Of a DNA stretch of 64,000 nucleotides, positions 41,601 to 53,174 are shown one piece after another. The position numbers and the translations under genes were made by a program. The notes beneath the pieces are model-generated. The model was not told the DNA's origin, ran no database searches, and saw only the letters and a list, made by a program, of their open reading frames with translations. Location: contig CADCXD010000008.1 of the NCBI GenBank assembly GCA_902806575.1, positions 2,046,001 to 2,110,000 of the forward strand, written 5' to 3'. Origin of the DNA: Jackrogersella multiformis (taxonomy: Eukaryota > Ascomycota > Sordariomycetes > Xylariales > Hypoxylaceae). Each line of letters begins with the position of its first letter. Positions within the stretch are counted from its first letter, which is position 1.

Positions 41601-42637
41601 TCTGTTTGGACTGACTAAGACATCGCCGTGGAGGATCATCCTGCGGATCAGTTGCTTGCACGTCTGATTGTCGTTTGGTATTGGGAGGTTGTATGAAACG
41701 ATCGGTCTTGCTGAGTTGGTACTTATATTCGGATAAGTCCTCCAGGAAATAAGAGATTCCTCTCATGAAATCCCTATCCGACACACGACCAATCGAATCC
41801 ACTAAAATACTACTTGTTAGCTAATCTTATTCTCAACGTGCCTAGTAATATTTGTAAGAGTGCAAGTCCTATGGCTAAGGATAAGTATATCTGCTAGCAA
41901 GCTACTACTTTGGAGCTATAGTAGATGAGGTATGTAGTAGGTAGCTTTGAGGAGGACTACTTACTGACTTTCTCAAGATGCTCAGCAGAAATTTGGGCAA
42001 CATCTTCCATAAATTGAGCCTCATCGAGAGTGAGCCCTTGAGGCCGCGGCCGGATATCCAAAACGGCATAGACGCCAATCGCATGTCCTTGTTTTGTAAC
42101 AATTGGTACACCTGCGTAGAATCTGACGCTGGCTCCAGATATGACATAAGGCCGAAGCTTGAAGCGCTCATCTTCTAAGGTATCCTTCACGACGCAGATT
42201 GGCATGTCAACATCTTGGCCTTCTGCGTCCTTGAATGTCGTCGTGGCTCCGAAAGCATGCTCATCCATGCAGTCCTGGCGAGGAAGGGATATATTGCCGA
42301 GCCATATGTGGTCACCAGGGGCGTGGCGCTTCTCATCAACGAGTGAGACGGACTGGGTAGCTTCGGCCAGAATTATCTGCGTATTCGAATCGATTAAGGA
42401 TACCATGCCACGCTTGACATTCAGCCTCAAAGCAGCAAGCTGAGCAAACCCAGTGAGTGTCGCGTCATGAGAACACTGCACCGATCGGGATTCATCTGGG
42501 CCCGTATCTGCAGGTACCGTCTTCAACTTCCTAGAGCCAAGCCATGGTTGGTAATATTTGTTTACGTCGAGCTGTCTGGCCAGCTCAGTGGTGCTGACAC
42601 TAGAGGTGCGCCTCTTTATGGCAGGAGGTGAGGTCAT
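38698..42637 (-). CDS. Hybrid histidine kinase (GAF - HisKA - HATPase - receiver)
   Basis: Two exons (42637-41965, 41801-38698; 163-nt intron with GTAAGT donor and TTTTAG acceptor) give 1258 residues. Hybrid kinases autophosphorylate on His and pass phosphate to their own receiver Asp, then by phosphotransfer toward MAPK or transcriptional outputs. Order: N-terminal GAF-like sensor (about 60-220, VYAVLDIRPRP), a linker, the H-box SHDLRSPLHGMLG with phospho-His about 597, the HATPase N-box IMNVVGNAIKY, G1 DTGIGM, F-box LFEAFSQED, G2 GTGLGLSI, a degenerate middle region, and a receiver with VDDNLINLRLL, phospho-Asp about 1184 in LMDLQMPVMDG and the Lys in FLIKPVK. All catalytic residues are present. 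No membrane segment is seen, so it should be cytosolic. The stimulus is unknown; GAF suggests a small ligand or redox input. Confidence 0.93.
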
Positions 42638-43359
42638 ATTCGTAGAACATGAGCCTAGATATATATATCATCTCCTAATGCGAGGATTCATCTGCTTTAG
42701 TTTTCTTACGTCGTCTCGTTTAGCGCGTCGTAGGAATGTCTAAGGTCGAGGCCAGTCATCAACAGCCCTTGATCCGGGCGTTGAAAACTTAAAGTCTTTA
42801 TGCGATTGATAATTGACATGTTGACAGAGTCGCAGAGATGTTCTAGAATACCTAATCAAAACTTTCAAGTCGTAGGGGCTATTAATGACATCAGGATGAA
42901 GATGAAAAAGTTAGGAGGACAAGGTAAATCCCGGGCGTCCTTACGGTTTAGAGTGGACGGTGTTAAGCACCTTCTTAAGGCCTCGATAACTTAATAATAC
43001 TACTAACTCCTAAATATGCATATCAGGAATCAGACTAACCACTGAATAAGCGAGCATGTAATTAAAGGGTTCATCAGTTGCCATAGTAGAGCTGGCCAAG
43101 TCAATTAATTCGTTGCCTACGGCCAGCTCTAAGTACCTAGACTAGAATCTAGCGTAGTTGCTAAAAGGATGAGCTCGAGAGTTACGTATCATAGCTACCG
43201 AGTAGTCGCACATCTCGTGCGTGCAATTGGAGCCAAATATTCACGCGGAAATCCATCTCATCATCTCTTCCTAATAAAAAGCCACCTATTCCATCACACG
43301 CGATCCTTCATCGCATCGTCCGACCGCAAGCTATCAACCGCCCTACCACGATCAACCCC
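42638..43359. other. Intergenic spacer (720 bp)
   Basis: No gene. It lies between the 5' end of the kinase and the 3' end of the ZNFX1-like gene. Short plus-strand ORFs are unsupported. Confidence 0.5.
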
Positions 43360-46300
43360 TCAAACAAACGCGCCACATTCTGGACACTTAGCCTCTTCCA
43401 TCAGCAACTCGCAATCTGCCACGGTAAACGGATGGCCTCGGGCACAGATGTGCCAATGGCCTGTTCCTGTAAGCTCATTTGCCATCGCTGTCCAGACGAC
43501 ACGCTTTTCTTCAGCTGAAGCCTCACGGTAGAAAACACCGCCGTAAAGCATCTCTCCCACGGTATCAAGTTCCGTTCGGAGACGTGCGGGCAATGTGTTT
43601 TCATAGATAAGAATCTGCGCCTTGGAGAGATGATATTTAGCTCTGGCCACGATAGAGTCAGATACGCCCATGCCCATATCAACATCTTCCACGTAATCGT
43701 CCACTGGCCGAACTAGTGCGATGAGCTTTGCAAAGAAGATGCGCCCTTCCGCTTCATGACGGACATACCCCGTCTCATGTGCCAACGTGATCAGATATTC
43801 GCATTCATCCACTGCTTTATTCAATTTGAAGTGCATCGTTGTATATCGTTCAGGCGCGTCGCTTCTCAGCTGCAGGAAATCACTCAATCCCACTAGGTAG
43901 CAGCGGAAAAGCATGACCCGTGCGAGAAGCTCGCCGCGTGTCTGAATCTTAGACGCATCTAGGCCGACCGCTTCAGTTATTCCCTCAATGCGGCAGGCAT
44001 GCTCATGGAGATCAAATACTCTTATATACGGTTGCTCTTCGATTCGGATAAGATCTCGGTATTCGAACATACCGAAATAAAGGCGAATGATCGGATCGTA
44101 TCGATCGTTTCCAACCCAATCGTGAAGACCCAGCAGTTGATCAACGGGGATTCCGGTAATATAAAGCTGGCCTATTCTGCCGAACAACTCAAGAATCTGC
44201 TTGGGCTTCTCAGAGCGATCGAGTTGTTCCTGCTCATCAATAAGACGTTTTTCTAGCGCCATTGACTGGGCATGATACCAGCTGATGAACTTTTTTATCG
44301 ATTCATCTAACAGAGCCTGTCGAACTAGTCGTCCATATCGAGAAATGTTTCGCAAACTTCCTCTGCACTGCGGGCAGGCTTTGATAGTGGTGCTCGAGAG
44401 GGGCTTGGACGACGTCTTGATGGCGATAATCGTACCATCATTAGCATACTGATAATGCTCAAACATGTCCAGTTGACCATCCATCCTCGATACTGGCATC
44501 ATGTGACCACAGTCTGGGAAGATACATGGATCTACGTCCAAGTTAATCTCATGGTATTCACGAAACTCGACCATGTCTACTATAGTAGTCTTAATATCCC
44601 TAGATGCACAAACTTGGCAATATTTGGCATCTGGACAGGCTTCTCCACAGAGAGATGGACCTAGGTTATATCGTTAGTCTCGGTACTTTCCTATGATAGA
44701 TACCCAGTGCTTACATTGGTGACCACAGGATAGGATTTTACTACAACGCTTGGAGCAAGGGATCCAATTACATGGCGCCGCACACCTATTAATCATTAGC
44801 ATCGACGTAATGTATTGAGATTAGTGGACTTACGGCATAGTACACTGGCTGTGTGGGCAAACGGAGGGGCACGTAGCCATCGTACAAGGGGTACATGGCT
44901 CGGAACACGTCTTGAGGCATTTCGAATGGCTGCATTGCACATCGCAAGGCATTCCACAAGGAGGGCAGTTCTCGCCTAGGTGACACTGTCGAACACAGGC
45001 ATGCCTGCAATTGTTGTGATTTCGGCCACAGATTGACGTGCAGGGCTGATGCACTTCCCTTGTGACCTTTCCATCCTCGCGAGTTTTGCAGGTGTTGCAG
45101 GCATCTTCACATTTGTGTCCACATGGTAGAAGGTGATCGCATGGTGCCTGGCAAACGAAACTGTTCTTCGTAACATCCTCATGGCACATAACCTTTACGC
45201 TATGATGGCAACCCGGTATGGTTTTCTTCACGCGCTCGCAGCATTTCACCTTGTGGGGTATTTTAACCTGCCAGCATTGGGGCGAGACCAATAAATGGCC
45301 ACAGGGCAGGGAAAGTCTTTTCCCTTCGAGCGTTGTTGAACATTTCTCTTCGCAAGCTTCTCCGCAACGCTTTTGACAGCCATGACCACATCCTTTCTTC
45401 AGTCGTGGACATGGCTCCAAGCACTTAACTGCCTTGTGGAGAGTTGTCGCGTGACATTTATTGGGACAAGGATGCCCGCAGTCAAGTCTCTGGAAGCATT
45501 GGGCACTGCAACCTGCCTCTGGAGACAATCGGACAAAATCATCAAGCCCTGATATTTCGATGAACGTATCTTTATGTCTTGGGCATTGTAGAGGCAGTCC
45601 GGTGCCAATATTATTGCTTTTCTTCAACATGTCGATGATTTTCGACCACATCTCAACTGTACCATACGTAGTAGAGTTCCCGAAGATATACATTCCATAC
45701 TTCGCTCGTGAGAGAAGGACATTGATTCGGTTTGTGGTCTTCAAGAAACCACATTGGCGTTCTTGATTGCTTCGCACTAGAGAAATGACAACGATCTTCG
45801 CCTCTTCTCCCTGGAAGTTATCAACCGTTGCCAGTCGTACGCAACTCCCTAATGTCTGTTTATAGACTTGGGGAGCCGCATGAAAGCCCTCATTGCGTAG
45901 ATCATCGAGATCACGATCCTCGACGACAACTTCAAATGAGTTTTGGAGCCTCTTCCCCAATTTATGCAACTGACCGAGGTACGGGGTCAGAACGGCAATA
46001 TCCTCTCGGCCGTATACTCCTTGACGTACAAGATGAGACACTAGAGCACAAACCATGTCAACCTCAAACTCGTTAGTCCGGGACGTACTCGTCGGGTGGT
46101 TCGTGTCTAATCGCGCTTCTGGCTTGTCGTGGTCGAACCAGTATAGCCGTTTCCTCATACCAACTACTTCAGGGTAGTCGCTAACTTTCTCGGCGTCTTT
46201 GAGAGTTTGATACATAGTCTCTCTAACCAAGTTAGAGATCGACGGATGCATTCTCCTCTGTATCTCGAGCATGTCAAATGGTAACCTCAATTCGGTGGGC

Positions 46301-49300
46301 CAAACGGGTTGAACAAGCCTCTCGAAGAGCGATACATCTAGTGAGTATTGCTGACCACGAGGATTTTCCGCGGAAAGCTCGTAGTTAGTCACTTGAGGAC
46401 GTAGTTGAAGGTGGTCTCCGATAAGGATAGCGTGTTCCACCGACGGTAGCAACGCTGTTAGAATATGGCTTTCTAAAACCTCGCCCGCTTCCTCGCATAT
46501 TATAATTTTGGTATGAAGCTTTCGGAGCATGTCCAAATTCTTAGCCAAACCAGTCGTTGTGACGCCAACAACCTCGGCTTCTTCGAGTACGCGAAGCTCT
46601 ACCTATTCAAGAAGCGGTGTTAATAACTTCAATATCCAGCAGCCAGATTTAAGAGGGATTGATAGAACGAATAGACCGGGCTTACCTCTCGTGTCACTGT
46701 CTCGTGCTTCTTTCTAGCCTCCTGATGGTCATCATGAAGCGAGACAAATTCATCCTCTAACTCGGAAATCACGGCTGAGTTCCACATGTCGCAGAGTAGA
46801 GATCTTTCTTTCTGGCTCAGCGTTGATGGGTGTTGCGCTTTCAATATGTTCATGTCTCGAACTGGGCTTTCTAACAAAGGGCCGGCATCGATCCAGCTGA
46901 GGAGGTGAGCTTTCTCATCCTTGTAAGTAACTGCAGTCCAACCATCCTCCTCCTCTTTCTCGAATATTGCATCGTGGAACAGTGCCGCTTCGGTCTTAAT
47001 ATGCTCTTTGACTTTCTGGGCGACTACAGAAGCTTGTAATAATCCCGCTAGGTAGATTTTCAATTCCCCCTCCGCGTCGCACAACTCTGAAGCATACTTC
47101 CATGCAGAGGACTTTTCGGCTTTGGTACGCTCTATGTCTTTCCCAACTCTACGCAGGTTCAGCTTTTCAATAATCGATGATTTGGACCTTGAGCCAATCC
47201 GGATAATCTGCTTCACCCCACCATGCCAGAGGTGTTCAAGAAGCTGATCTAAGGCGTGGTTGGTATAACAGACACAAAGGATAGGGCCTGTTCTTGCCCT
47301 TTCCCTGTTCGCCAGGAGCACCTTGATGATTGCCTATATTCTAGTTTAGCTATTTGCTTGACTGCGCAGGTACTGGGATCGAAAACCACCGAATCAAGTC
47401 AAATAACAATAATGATATGTCGAAAGAACTGGGGTTCGAACTTACCTCGCCGGTATAGCTTTTCCCAGTGCCTGGGGGTCCTTGGATTAGTGCTAGACTT
47501 CTCTTTAGTGCATTCAGAAGGGCTGTCGCCTGCCCTTTGTCTAAGTTCGATCGTCTGCAAAGCTCCTGGGGGTTTGGAGCATCCTCGGATGAAAATAACA
47601 AGCTGCGCTTATCGGAAGTAAGACACTTCAAATCGAACACAAATCCAGGCTTTGTCGTATATAATGGGGCTGGAATTGCGACTTGAGTCGGGCCGTCGGA
47701 AATGGGCGCAAGTAGGTCCGTAAAGGGGAGATCCAAAGTCTTGGAGACTTGCTGTAGTGCCGCTAAGGTCGGTTTCAATGCCGGCAATAATACTCCAGGA
47801 AACTCCACTAGGGACCTCTTTAGATCGGACTGCTCGAATTGAGATGCCCTAATCATAAATCTAAGATCCATTTCGCTAGGTTCAGCCAGAACCAGGCTTA
47901 TATACGCGAATTCCTTATTGCTGTGTAGGTTGCGCTTCTCGATAGTTTCACCAGGCTTATCTTGTTCTTGGATGGCTCTCTGCACATAATTAATAGGTCT
48001 CACTGTGGATTCAGATACGACACAGAATACGGCTTGATTCTTCTCCAGGAAACAAACAAGAGCACCTATTTCTAGGCGTTTTGACGTGTTCCACCAATCT
48101 TCTCGTGCCTCCCTTGTCAATTTGCTTGCAGAAGGTGGCTGCTTGATTCGCAAATGGAACTCGAGTCCATATCGACGGGTACACGTGATGTTAATGATGT
48201 TCACGATGTTGTACGAGTTCTTTCTGATACTATTTTGCACCTTGGAGACAGCTTCACTTTCGGGGTTTTGGTGAAGTTGCAGTTCTTCGCTAATGCATTC
48301 TTTGAACTGACCAACCATATCTTCCCGAAGAAGTCGGAAATGGCGGTCGATTAGCCCTTGAATCCCCTGCAAATGTAACTGGGATGGATCATATAATGGA
48401 CGATAATCTTCCCGAGTTGACATGAGCTCTGACATCGTGGGCAAAATCCGGATCTTAGTTATGTCATCGAAATCATTATCGTGGCGTGGACCTAGTTTCG
48501 ACAATGATCCGGGGAGATCTTGACGTAATATCAAAGTGCTGTAGCTAGACGGTTGAGGTTTTGGAGTAGTATTTCGCACAACCCCTTTGACAATGCCGAG
48601 ACGCCTTTCAATATAATCAAGGTGATTTGTTGCTTGTAGACTCCAGAAGCTGCGCCCATTGCGATCGAGTCCGTTGACGTAGTCGCGCAGTTGACCAGCA
48701 AGTCGTGAAATAACCTCGTTCACAAGGGATTGAGTGTTACAGTCAACCGTCTTAGCCAGAATTGCGGTGCAGAGCTCTAGAAATTGACTCTTAGACCTAT
48801 CATTCTCTTCGATGAGGGGCGGTTGCCATTTTGTAGCAAGGCCAATGAGGAAGTTAAATAGAACTTCAAGTCGAGACGCATTGTAACCGGAAACAACATT
48901 GTAAATGGTTCCAATATGTACCTCTAAGATTGCAGAACGAACCACCCGCGGCTCCGTGAGCATTTGGAAGAATGGTCGGATGCAAGTACGCCAGAGAGTG
49001 ATACGTTCAGTGTCATTGTAACAAAACAACAGGCGTTCGTCAATCATCTCGCGAACCGCAAGCACGCCACTTTCCGTAGCAAGCTCTGTAATTGTCTTCT
49101 GTACTGTATCAAGGTCACCCTGGACCAATGTGTATGCAGTCTGGAAGAACTGTGGGAGTTTGAAGCCGAAAGACGGAGGCCTGTTCCCAGTGGTTTTTGG
49201 GATCATTCTTCGCCATTTCTGGAAAGAAATGTCCTCGATTTTACTCTGTGGAGTTGACTGAGTAGCTTCGACTCCGGCTAGAGTTCTCTGGGGAATAGGA

Positions 49301-49495
49301 GGGTCAGTTGTAGCGTGTGAGAACTTGCAGGACGCTCCGAATTTACAACCGCCCGGAGTGCCGACGAAACGGCATAGTCCATGATAACGGTTTCTATCAA
49401 TATTAGTACCTAGGTAAGTATAGTAACTGGGAAACGGTGTAGATCAAAAAGAGAAGTTCCTATATGAAAATGACTTACGATCCAGAAGGTGCCAT
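43360..49495 (-). CDS. ZNFX1-like SF1 helicase (CCCH - helicase - NF-X1 fingers - RZ finger)
   Basis: Six exons on the minus strand: 49495-49479, 49393-47446, 47333-46686, 46602-44834, 44785-44715, 44660-43360. All junctions are in frame and total 1917 residues. Order: a CCCH finger (GLCRFVGTPGGCKFGASC, then KFSH), created only when the 17-nt first exon is joined; a long helical N-terminal region; a UPF1-like SF1 helicase with Walker A GPPGTGKSYTG (about 644-654), CVCYTNHALDQLLEHL, the motif II variant ICEEAGEVL (about 906-914), GDHLQLRPQ, VDNFQGEEAKIVV and NRINVLLSRAKYGMYIFG; an array of NF-X1-type Cys/His fingers (CGHPCPNKCH, CGHGCQKRCGEAC, CGHKCEDAC); a further helical region; and a terminal RZ-type finger GHWHICARGHPF, then CPECGAF. 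Animal ZNFX1 is an RNA-binding antiviral and small-RNA-inheritance factor; fission yeast Hrr1, a related helicase, acts in RNAi heterochromatin. RNA binding is likely; the biological role here is inference. Confidence 0.93.
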
Positions 49496-51491
49496 GATGA
49501 CCCCATAGAGGATCTCGCTTAACCTAGAAGTTAATGAGGGAGAAAGGTGAGGGTGATGATAATTTTGAGAAGTTGGAAATCAGAAATCATTAAAACCAGA
49601 TCTCGTTCTTTCAAGAAATGAGTCCTGGAGATTTGAAACAAATCTACAATTAGAGGAACCCAAGGTTTTTCAGGAACCTCCAAGTGAATGACTACAGATT
49701 GTAAAAGAAGGTGCAGGAGAGGATAGAATGCGTGAATTAGTATGATGGAAAGTCAGGTTGAAGTTTGGTTGAAGTGAAGATGAGTAGAGAGAGGGGAAGA
49801 TATGGATTCAAGGGAAGAGTGGAAGCAGTGGTTACCTACCTACCTAGAAAGTACCCAAGGTATCAAGGAGCTAGGCCACATAATTACCTAATATCAGCTG
49901 GGCAATCACGATGAGTACGAAGTAGAGGTGGGTGCAAAGCGATGATGCGACGAAGGTGCGATTCACATAGGTCCTACATCGGCAGAAATATCAAGAAAAT
50001 ACCTAGGTATATGTCCACAACGTGTCACCCTTGCCTTAATAGGCCCCTTCGTAGATGCCTACCACATTATTGGGATTTGTGCATTAGGTGCTCAGATACT
50101 CCAAAGCATATTTGAAAGGAGCTTGGCCATTTAGACTAATATCACGTTTATAATGGTAAAGAGAAATTTCGACTGAATTTTATTTATTTAACTTACAGAA
50201 AACCCCGGGAACTATTATCTGTTAAGATAACCAGCTGATGTCTCCCACAGCTAATCAACAAAAAGCTTCCTCGGGGGTTTTAAAACACACTTAATTAGCT
50301 TCGGCGTAGGTATAGACTGCCCCTATCTTGGTGTAAAGATCTTAAGTTAGTGAGTATGGTAAAGGCTAACTCGGGGCTTATGCAATCCATCTAAAATCAA
50401 TTTTAGTAACATGTTTCTCTTTTACATGGCTTTACATGGCTTAATATAGGACAATCATCGTCTGAGATGTATAACAAGCATCAGTATACCATTAACACAG
50501 GTTCAATAGTGAAATATCCTTCCAGATATAAACACAGTCGTAAACGATCAAGTTTAACTAGAGAATTCGAGATGGTTAAAACACTTTAGGCGATCTAAGT
50601 ATTTCATAGTATGGTTGAGTAAATAATATTCACCGGTCGAAGAAGAGTTTTTTTAACTACCACCGACCGGCATACTTTAACCTAGCTTGCTTGAGTACCT
50701 ACGGTACTTATATTATAAGTTGAAACTACGTGGGATTTCTAAGTTGTTATAATTAATTTATAAGCCTCCACGATTCTAAAAGTCTCTGATTCATCTTATT
50801 GACCATAGAAATTACACCGACAATCTTGGAAGTATGCCTTGCGTTAGACTAGGTATAGTATGGATGGAGTGGGGCCGCCGGCTCTTCTAACCTAGGACAC
50901 TGCGGCTACTTTGGCCAGATACGATACCGGATTCGGATTCATATTTCGGAAGGTTATGGTTAAACTGATGCCTATTCATTCAGTAGGTAGGGCCCCAGTG
51001 AATGTTTGAAACTCCCGAATCCTACTAGTTTACTAGCTTTAGTTCCCGTACGGAGGCTGCGTCCGTTGAGCTTCCTGATTGGCTACAGGTTACGAGATGC
51101 GTCCCGGCATGAGACTGTGATTGGTCAGCCCTAGCATTAAGCTGATAATTATTTTCAGGGATGTCATCGCTAAGAAGGTTCCATTACCGACGTTCTAGAA
51201 ATCGGCTTTGGTAAGCGAAGGGGAATACGTCGTAGTCCGCAAGCATGACTTCGGCCGAGAAGGCCTAAAATATGAAAACAAGATGGCGTAGCAAGGTGCG
51301 TTCCTTCTCATACCCTTCCTTCTCCTATTCTTCAGATGGCAGGATACCTAAACGTTACGTCCGAGACAGCTCTTTTCTAACGTAATTCGAAAGAATTGTA
51401 TTTCGAGAAATACAAGATTACAACCAACACGAGACGCGGCGACGGTGGGGGCCTCCGGTCGAGATATACATAGAACGTTATAAGTTGACTC
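49496..51491. other. Intergenic region (2 kb), no gene supported
   Basis: Divergent spacer between the ZNFX1-like gene and the beta-propeller-like gene. It is AT-rich with scattered CCTAGG words (for example about 50003). I see no ORF above chance, no tRNA-like fold and no transposon relic. Confidence 0.5.
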
Positions 51492-52298
51492 ATGACACCC
51501 GTCAAGATGGCATATAAAGACGACAAGCCGAAGAGAGAACTCGATCAGTCTCGTCCCAGCACTGATCATTCTCGAGATATATTTACTACCAATATTGCCA
51601 ATATTACCAATTCAAGAGATACCAAAGACTCTAAAAGCACCAAATCCAATATGAGTTGCTCAGAAAACCAGCCATGCACCTTTGCGGATGTCGCAGTTTC
51701 GTACCGTGTCTACATACTAGACGATCTCCTTGCAGAACCTCAGGAGATCGTTCACGACTGGAGTCGGAATCTGCTGTACATCAGCCAGCGCCATCGACAA
51801 GGAAATAATTTTGCTCCGGTCGAACTATCTCATGAGATCTCCATCTTCGATATCTCGACCGGGGAAATTATTTCCTCGGTCGACATTAGTCCCTACGCCG
51901 GACCGCACTGTATGGAGTTGGATGCATCATGTAGCTATCTTCACGTTTATGTGAATGGGGGCACTATCTGGATTGATCCAGAGTTGAGGATAGTTACCAA
52001 CTTCGAACCGGAGCAGAAGAGAAGACGAGAAGGGAGAACGAGCGAAGACTTCATTGCCGAAATCGACCTCAGGTCTGGAAAGATGCGCCAGAGAGTCAAT
52101 GTTCCAGAGGGCGACAGACATTCTGGTGATGGTCGACATGTGAATTTCTCTGCCCCGGCAATTCGGTTTGCAAGTCGATCGTCTAGCAGCGGATTACCGG
52201 TGGTAGATGTTGCGAATGACCTTATCATTAATGCCATCAGGACCAAGTTCCCAGTTAGGACGATCTATGTTACATCTCGGAATATTATGTTGGTTTAA
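51492..52298 (+). CDS. Beta-propeller-like hypothetical protein (YncE/SMP-30-like, short)
   Basis: Single-exon 268-residue ORF from ATG 51492. Residues 1-55 are hydrophilic and Ser/Thr/Asp-rich. From about residue 70 it shows blade-like strand repeats: EIVHDWSRNLLYISQRH, EISIFDISTGEIISSVDIS, CMELDASCSYLHVYVNGG, DFIAEIDLRSGKM. The pattern of residue-turn-GEI and 'LDxSxxYLYV' resembles YncE/SMP-30-type beta-propellers. Only about three blades are evident, whereas full propellers have six or seven, so it may be truncated at the 3' end or the C-terminal part (NLIINAIRTKFPVRTIY) may be diverged. No catalytic residues identified. ATG 51507 is an alternative start. Confidence 0.6.
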   Translation: MTPVKMAYKDDKPKRELDQSRPSTDHSRDIFTTNIANITNSRDTKDSKSTKSNMSCSENQPCTFADVAVSYRVYILDDLLAEPQEIVHDWSRNLLYISQRHRQGNNFAPVELSHEISIFDISTGEIISSVDISPYAGPHCMELDASCSYLHVYVNGGTIWIDPELRIVTNFEPEQKRRREGRTSEDFIAEIDLRSGKMRQRVNVPEGDRHSGDGRHVNFSAPAIRFASRSSSSGLPVVDVANDLIINAIRTKFPVRTIYVTSRNIMLV

Positions 52299-52810
52299 GG
52301 GGCATGGATGGCGATGGTGAGAAATCAAATGTATTCTGACAGGATTACTAGAGCTACGTAGTATCTGGAGTTAGGAAAATGTGCAATAAGCCCATGCTGG
52401 CATGGTTGGGATAGACATGGATGGAAAAATTAGAATATTCACATATGGTCTGCAATAGATGACTTATACAACAACGGTGTAGCTAGCATTACTTTTCTTA
52501 GCAATATAGTTTCAAATATTACTTATTACCAAATCACCAATTAACGAGATACGAACTTAGGTACCTAGGTAGTTACCTGTTACAATGAGATGTGATCAAA
52601 ATGTTAGATAAAAGCCAATATGTTTATACCTAAGTAGTGAAAAATGAGTAGTTCTATGGTACACTTCATTCCTTCCATTAACCTAAAGCCTAAATATTGA
52701 AACAGGGAGAACTTAACTTCGAACAATATTAATTCCGATCCAAAAGGAAGTATTGTAAATGTCTATTATGGATGTGCATTTAGGAGGTAAGTAAGCCGGC
52801 AACTTACCGC

Positions 52811-52860
52811 CCTACCTACCTAGGTAGGTACCTAGGTACCTAGGTAAGTACCCAGGTAGC
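52811..52860. repeat. Tandem CCTAGGTA palindrome array
   Basis: About 50 bp built almost entirely from overlapping TACCTAGGTA words (CCTACCTACCTAGGTAGGTA, then CCTAGGTACCTAGGTAAGTA). It is self-complementary at several registers, so it can form hairpins on either strand. A second array is at 55031-55120. Confidence 0.85.
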
Positions 52861-53158
52861 TACACAGGCGGGTACAGTGGGCCTATTCAGCCCTACGAGC
52901 TGACCGAGACCCATGCTACGGATCCCTGTCAATTGGAGTCGTGTCTCTGGATGCGCACGTGGCATCGGATCACAGTCAGATCTTCCGCTTGACATGATCT
53001 ACATGATCTACCCGATTAATTAATGGCCGGCTCGAAACCGATGATGATCTAAGCAAGCCTACAAGCTACGTCTTAGTGGTGTTGGTAAGGTAGACGGGGA
53101 TCTGTAGAACGGAATCGCAGCGCCACATGACGAACACATATTACGTATTGCTCGTAAA

Positions 53159-53174
53159 GGGGGGGGGGGGGGGG
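53159..53174. repeat. Homopolymer run of 16 G
   Basis: Sixteen consecutive G on the plus strand, preceded by GTAAA and followed by TAAAGGGGGATGG. Length may be affected by sequencing slippage. Confidence 0.9.
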
